Positions 28,024 to 32,643 of a stretch of DNA of 32,643 bases are shown one piece after another. Both the position numbers and the translations under genes were made by a program. The notes beneath the pieces are model-generated. The model had not been told where the DNA came from, did no database searches, and saw only the letters and a program-made list of their open reading frames with translations. The stretch is from an uncultured Lachnospiraceae bacterium. Its GTDB lineage: Bacteria > Bacillota > Clostridia > Lachnospirales > Lachnospiraceae. How positions within the stretch are numbered: position 1 is the first letter of the stretch; every line of letters begins with the position of its first letter. The stretch is taken from NCBI GenBank assembly GCA_947174185.1, contig CAMWHY010000020.1:1-32643 (forward strand), read 5' to 3'.

Positions 28024-28971
28024 TTGAATCATAGATTAGCAGAAATCGTTGGAAAAGAAAATCTCCTTAAAGATGCTCCCATGTCGCGTTATACCACATT
28101 TCGTGTGGGCGGGAACACGTCCTATCTGGTAAATGTAGAGAACGAGGAGATATTGATCGCCCTGCTGAAATTATTAAAAGAGAACGATGTGCCTTATTAT
28201 TTTTTGGGCAATGGCAGTAATCTTCTGGTCAGTGATCAGGGATATGACGGCGTGATGATCAGGCTTGGCGGAGACTTTTCCAAGATAGAGTGGGCAGAGC
28301 AGGCGGGACAGTCAGTTGCATGGAGTGACAGTGTGCCGGATGTCGGGACAATATGTCAGGCAGGTGCGGCTGTGATGCTTACCCATATGGCACAGAAGGC
28401 GGCAGAACAGGACCTTACCGGTATGGAATTTGCTTATGGGATTCCCGGGACGGTGGGTGGAGCTATCGTCATGAATGCAGGAGCTTATGGCGGTGAGATG
28501 TGCCAGATCGTGGAGTCAGTACGGCTTTTGAATGAGAATCTGCAGATTGTTACGTTAAAGGGCGATGAAATGGGGTTTGGTTACCGTACCAGTATTTTAA
28601 AGAAGAAACCTTATGTTGTGCTTTCTGTAAGATTAAAACTCCATTCAGGAGATCAAAAAGAAATTATGGCAAAGATGAATGCAAATATGTCCGCCAGAAA
28701 AGAGAAACAGCCATTAGAGTATCCCAGCGCTGGCAGTACCTTTAAGCGGCCAGAGGGACATTTTGCAGGTAAACTGATTCAGGATGCAGGGCTTAGAGGT
28801 TATTGCGTCGGTGGGGCGCAGGTATCTGAAAAGCATTGCGGATTTGTGATCAATACAGGAAATGCAACGGCTGCGGATATCTATCATTTGATACAGAATG
28901 TGCAGAGTAAAGTCAGGGAGATGAGCGGGGTAACACTGGAACCGGAAGTGATCATGCTGGGAGAATTTTAA
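28024..28971 (+). CDS. murB: UDP-N-acetylenolpyruvoylglucosamine reductase
   Basis: YTTFRVGG, FLGNGSNLLVSDQGYDG, GIPGTVGGAIVMNAGAYGGEM, EYPSAGSTFKRP. TTG start. Confidence 0.96.
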   Translation: MNHRLAEIVGKENLLKDAPMSRYTTFRVGGNTSYLVNVENEEILIALLKLLKENDVPYYFLGNGSNLLVSDQGYDGVMIRLGGDFSKIEWAEQAGQSVAWSDSVPDVGTICQAGAAVMLTHMAQKAAEQDLTGMEFAYGIPGTVGGAIVMNAGAYGGEMCQIVESVRLLNENLQIVTLKGDEMGFGYRTSILKKKPYVVLSVRLKLHSGDQKEIMAKMNANMSARKEKQPLEYPSAGSTFKRPEGHFAGKLIQDAGLRGYCVGGAQVSEKHCGFVINTGNATAADIYHLIQNVQSKVREMSGVTLEPEVIMLGEF

Positions 28972-29017
28972 TTAAGAAAAATGTATGTAAAGACAGATAA
29001 AGTAAGGAGGGGAGTTT

Positions 29018-29920
29018 ATGCGGTTTGTAATCGTGACAGGAATGAGCGGCGGCGGAAAACGTACTGCTTTGAAGATGTTGGAAGATATCGGATTTTACTG
29101 CGTGGACAATCTTCCTGTGCCGCTTTTGGAAAAGTTTTTTGAACTGATCGTGACGCCGAACAGCGAGATCTCCAAGCTTGCTTTAGGATTGGACGTGCGT
29201 GCGGATCAAAATTTTAAGGAAGCGGAAGATATCCTTAGGAAGATGAAGGAAGATGGATATTCTTTTGAGCTTTTGTTTATGGAGGCTTCAGATGCCGTAC
29301 TGATCAAGCGTTATAAAGAGAGCCGGCGTATACACCCGCTTGCCATGTCGCAGACAGATGACCGGGATACTCATCAGACAGCAGCAGTTTCCCTTGAGGA
29401 TGGCATTAAAAAAGAACGTAAAATTTTAGAAAATGTTAAGAAAAAAGCGGATTATATTTTTGATACATCCAATTTACTGACGAGGGTATTAAAAGAAGAA
29501 TTAGATAAAATATTTGTCCAGAATGAAGAATATAATAATCTTATGATAAGGATCATTTCCTTTGGTTTTAAGTATGGAATACCGGCAGACGCAGATATGG
29601 TGTTTGACGTAAGATTTCTGCCGAATCCATTTTATATCGACGAGCTCAAGCATTTGACCGGAAATGACAAGGCGGTACAGGATTATGTCATGAGTTACCC
29701 GGAGGCGGGGGAATTCTTGGATAAGCTTTGTGATATGTTATCTTTTCTGCTTCCCAATTATGTCAAAGAGGGAAAACATCAGCTCGTTATTGGTATTGGC
29801 TGTACTGGTGGAAAACACAGGAGCGTGACATTGGCCAATGAGCTTTTCCACAGAATGAATGACAAGAGAAAATATGGTCTGACGATTACCCATAGAGACC
29901 AATATGAAAAGAGTTTCTAA
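29018..29920 (+). CDS. rapZ: RapZ/YvcJ-family nucleotide-binding protein
   Basis: FVIVTGMSGGGKRTALKMLEDIGFYCVDNLPVPLL; FDVRFLPNPFYIDELKHLTG; GIGCTGGKHRSVTLANEL. Confidence 0.95.
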   Translation: MRFVIVTGMSGGGKRTALKMLEDIGFYCVDNLPVPLLEKFFELIVTPNSEISKLALGLDVRADQNFKEAEDILRKMKEDGYSFELLFMEASDAVLIKRYKESRRIHPLAMSQTDDRDTHQTAAVSLEDGIKKERKILENVKKKADYIFDTSNLLTRVLKEELDKIFVQNEEYNNLMIRIISFGFKYGIPADADMVFDVRFLPNPFYIDELKHLTGNDKAVQDYVMSYPEAGEFLDKLCDMLSFLLPNYVKEGKHQLVIGIGCTGGKHRSVTLANELFHRMNDKRKYGLTITHRDQYEKSF

Positions 29921-29949
29921 TAAAACCACTTTGACATGGAGGGCTTCCT

Positions 29950-30882
29950 ATGTCATTTTCCCAGAAAGTGAAGGAGGAGATTGAACAGCATATCAGTGCA
30001 TCCAGACATTGCCAGATTGCTGAAATGGCAGCATATGTGGCTAATTTTGGATATGAAGCGCCGGAGGGGAGCTCTTTTTTTTGGCATTCGGAAAAAGAGG
30101 CAGTTCTGAGAAAAGTCTTTACATTGTTGGAAAAAACGTATAATATATATTCGGCTATGGAAGATGTGACTGCCAAAAATACAAAAAATAAAGGTGTAAA
30201 AGCAGAACATGTCTATCGTATCACTTTGACGAAGGATGATGAGATCAGAAAGGTGCTGCAGTCGGTTCGGTTTTCTGAAATGAAGGAAAAGACGGTTTCC
30301 GCTCTTTTGCTCAAGAATGACTGCTGTAGGAGGGCATTTCTTCGGGGAAGCTTTTTGTGTCTTGGCTCCATGAGTAATCCGGTCAAAAGCTATCATATGG
30401 AATTTGTGTGCGGCAGCAGGATGCAGGCGCTGCAAATTGCGGATATGATCGGAACATTTCAGATCGATGCGAAGATTACGGAGCGTAAGCATCATTTTGT
30501 AGTCTATATTAAGGAAGGCGAGGCGATCGTTGATCTGTTGAATATTATGGGAGCGCACATTTCCCTGATGAATCTGGAAAATCTCAGGATTGTGAAGGAG
30601 GTGCGCAGCTCGGTTAATCGAAGGGTCAATTGTGAGACAGCCAATATTTCCAAGACGATCAATGCCGCCAGCCGTCAGATGGAGGATATCATCTATCTTC
30701 GTGATCATTACGGATTGAACCGTCTGCCGAAACATCTTCAAGAAATGGCAGAAGTGCGCTTGGAGCATGAAGATGCATCTTTACAGGAGCTGGGAGAATA
30801 TCTGGAACCGCCGGTTGGAAAGTCTGGTGTCAATCACAGGCTTAGAAAGCTTAAGGAGCTGGCTGAAGAGTTGAGGAAATAA
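29950..30882 (+). CDS. whiA: sporulation transcription regulator WhiA
   Basis: MSFSQKVKEEIEQH; CCRRAFLRGSFLCLGSMSNPVKSYHMEF; NRRVNCETANISKTINAASRQ...SGVNHRLRKL. Confidence 0.95.
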   Translation: MSFSQKVKEEIEQHISASRHCQIAEMAAYVANFGYEAPEGSSFFWHSEKEAVLRKVFTLLEKTYNIYSAMEDVTAKNTKNKGVKAEHVYRITLTKDDEIRKVLQSVRFSEMKEKTVSALLLKNDCCRRAFLRGSFLCLGSMSNPVKSYHMEFVCGSRMQALQIADMIGTFQIDAKITERKHHFVVYIKEGEAIVDLLNIMGAHISLMNLENLRIVKEVRSSVNRRVNCETANISKTINAASRQMEDIIYLRDHYGLNRLPKHLQEMAEVRLEHEDASLQELGEYLEPPVGKSGVNHRLRKLKELAEELRK

Positions 30883-30955
30883 CGTCAGCGGGTGATAAGA
30901 GAAAAAGGAAATTTGTGTTGCCCCATGGCTAAACGCTCAGGAATGGAGGATTAAT

Positions 30956-31210
30956 ATGTTAGAAAAAAAAATAACTGTGCAGAAAGCAGATGGTCTGGAT
31001 GCGGGGATGATTGCTGTATTGGTACAGCATGCATGCAAATATGAAAGCAAGATCTATCTGGAATCTGATGATAAGAAGGTCAATGCCAAAAGTATCATGG
31101 GAATGATGAATATTGGCGTGTGTAAAGGCGGAGAAGTGATTGTCTATGCAGAAGGCAGCGATGAAGAGAATGCGATGAAAGAAATCGAAGATTATCTTCT
31201 GCAGGAGTAA
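30956..31210 (+). CDS. Crh-like HPr paralog (Asp15, Ser46)
   Basis: MLEKKITVQKADGLDAGMIAVLVQHACKYESKIYLESDDKKVNAKSIMGMMNIGVCKGGEV; HPr fold pattern with GLDAGMIA in place of GLHARPA; downstream of whiA. Confidence 0.9.
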   Translation: MLEKKITVQKADGLDAGMIAVLVQHACKYESKIYLESDDKKVNAKSIMGMMNIGVCKGGEVIVYAEGSDEENAMKEIEDYLLQE

Positions 31211-31394
31211 AATTTTAATGAGTTAGTCTTTTAATATTTGGAAAAATATGTTATGATTACATTTGCGAGATAAATCATGCAAAATTTTATATGCTAATGA
31301 TGATATCATAATTGATCAGACAGATAAAGTCTCTGCAATATGATCGGTTATATAAATTGGCATGATTTAAAAAATATTATGGAGGTATGAAGCA

Positions 31395-32261
31395 ATGGCA
31401 TTAGTATCAGCAACAGAGATGCTCAAAAAAGCAAAAGCAGGTCACTATGCAGTAGGTCAGTTTAACATTAACAACCTTGAGTGGACGAAGGCAATTCTGG
31501 CAACAGCTCAGGAGTGCAATTCACCGGTTATCCTTGGCGTATCTGAGGGTGCAGGCAAGTATATGGGTGGTTATGACGTAGTCATGGGTATGGTAAATGG
31601 TCTGATTAAGGATCAGAATATCACAGTTCCCGTAGCGGTTCATCTTGACCACGGTTCCTATGATCACTGTTATAAATGTATGGACGCAGGTTTTCCTTCC
31701 ATTATGTTTGACGGTTCCCACTATGCGATCGATGAGAACGTAGCTAAGACCAAAGAACTGGTTGAGGAAGCTCATAAGAGAGGCATTTCCATTGAGGCAG
31801 AAGTTGGTTCTATCGGTGGTGAGGAAGATGGCGTTGTAGGTATGGGCGAGTGTGCAGATCCTGATGAGTGCAAGAGAATCGCAGATCTTGGTATCGACTT
31901 CCTTGCAGCAGGTATCGGTAACATCCATGGTAAATATCCTGAGAACTGGGCAGGTCTTCAGTTCGACGTATTGGACAAGATCCAGCAGCAGACTGGTGAT
32001 ATGCCTCTGGTGCTTCACGGCGGTACAGGTATTCCTGATGACATGATCAAGAAAGCAATTTCTCTTGGCGTAGCTAAGATCAATGTTAATACAGAGTGCC
32101 AGCTTGTATTTGCAGAAGCTACACGTAAGTATATCGAAGAAGGCAAGGATCAGCAGGGTAAGGGATTTGATCCTCGTAAGCTGCTTGCTCCTGGCGCTGA
32201 AGCGATCAAGGCGAAAGTAAAGGAAAAAATGGAACTGTTTGGATCTGTTGGAAAAGCTTAA
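31395..32261 (+). CDS. fba: class II fructose-bisphosphate aldolase
   Basis: VAVHLDHGSYDHCYKCMDAGFPSIMFDGSHY; EAEVGSIGGEEDG; LVLHGGTGIPDDMIKKAISLGVAKINVNTE. Confidence 0.97.
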   Translation: MALVSATEMLKKAKAGHYAVGQFNINNLEWTKAILATAQECNSPVILGVSEGAGKYMGGYDVVMGMVNGLIKDQNITVPVAVHLDHGSYDHCYKCMDAGFPSIMFDGSHYAIDENVAKTKELVEEAHKRGISIEAEVGSIGGEEDGVVGMGECADPDECKRIADLGIDFLAAGIGNIHGKYPENWAGLQFDVLDKIQQQTGDMPLVLHGGTGIPDDMIKKAISLGVAKINVNTECQLVFAEATRKYIEEGKDQQGKGFDPRKLLAPGAEAIKAKVKEKMELFGSVGKA

Positions 32262-32313
32262 AGAAGACGTGTGTAAAACAGATCGGTTTTAAAAGGATAA
32301 GCAAAAATTATGA

Positions 32314-32350
32314 GGGAGTAGATTCTGATTTTGAGAATTTACTCCCTTTT
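32314..32350 (+). terminator. intrinsic terminator of fba
   Basis: GGGAGTAGATTCT-GATTTTG-AGAATTTACTCCC-TTTT. Confidence 0.8.
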
Positions 32351-32504
32351 GAAAAAGGTAAACGAATTTATATAACGTTTGGATAATGAATAAAGAGTTC
32401 GTAAAAGGAATTATTCTATATATTTAAGTTAAAAATATAAATTTAGTAAATAAAATCCGATATTTTTTCTTCCAATTTTAATGAACATGATGTAAAATAA
32501 ATAT

Positions 32505-32590
32505 GGAAATCTTTTCTTTCAGGTTACAGGGATTGTGCTTGGCAGCAGCGCATTCCTTTCTTAAGGGAGAAAAGATTTCCTTTTATATAT
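32505..32590 (+). ncRNA. candidate small structured RNA
   Basis: Perfect 13-bp closing helix GGAAATCTTTTCT (32505-32517) / AGAAAAGATTTCC (32568-32580), an internal 10-bp hairpin (32529-32556), a TTTTATATAT tail, and TAAAAT 7 nt upstream of the 5' arm. Confidence 0.5.
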
Positions 32591-32607
32591 CTTAGGAAAA
32601 GAAATTT

Positions 32608-32636
32608 TTGCATTTAGAAATTAAATAGGTTATACT
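32608..32636 (+). promoter_or_regulatory. sigmaA-like promoter for a gene beyond the window
   Basis: TTGCAT - 17 bp - TATACT at the window edge. Confidence 0.65.
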
Positions 32637-32643
32637 ATAAAAG

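Noticed and set aside
29953-30768. 271-aa minus-strand ORF opposite whiA
   Set aside because: Shadow ORF antisense to a highly conserved gene; no recognisable domain or SD. The same reasoning applies to the other antisense ORFs over ptsI, flotillin, ftsH, uvrC and fba.
32505-32590. SRP (4.5S/scRNA) or a common riboswitch
   Set aside because: Lacks the conserved SRP apical motif (GGAAGCAGC region), and I see no fluoride, ZTP, guanidine or c-di-GMP aptamer core.
1-32643. CRISPR array, transposase, integrase, tRNA or rRNA
   Set aside because: No regularly spaced direct repeats with unique spacers, no recombinase motifs and no tRNA/rRNA sequence recognised on reading; the tandem repeats found are in-frame coding repeats.

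Overview
This window looks like a Clostridia/Lachnospiraceae-type chromosome; that assignment is inferred from gene content and order. The left part holds accessory and membrane genes: a lipoprotein, a LytTR response regulator, VanZ, a cupin and MATE pumps. HPr and PTS enzyme I follow, then an esterase-like ORF, a DUF3737-like beta-helix protein, a flotillin-like SPFH protein, a Rieske/FAD oxidoreductase, a tocopherol-cyclase-like protein, ftsH and uvrC. A four-gene, tightly coupled cassette (about 20.77-25.74 kb) lies between uvrC and a housekeeping run hprK-glk-murB-rapZ-whiA-crh/HPr-like-fba. Its genes are a homospermidine-synthase/saccharopine-dehydrogenase-like enzyme, a double zinc-ribbon membrane protein with a tetrapeptide repeat, a TPM-like membrane protein with a Gly/His tail, and an ATP-grasp enzyme. 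The strongest observations are: (1) the two HPr paralogs split the two classical phosphosites (His15 with Lys46 in one, Asp15 with Ser46 in the other), with an HprK gene encoded between them; (2) the four-gene cassette; (3) a compact structured RNA candidate with its own promoter-like sequence at 32505-32590; (4) a dispersed structured repeat at three sites, two of them supplying the start codon or Shine-Dalgarno region of the next gene; (5) LytTR-type direct repeats upstream of an orphan regulator. All calls come from reading the sequence by eye; no database search was run.
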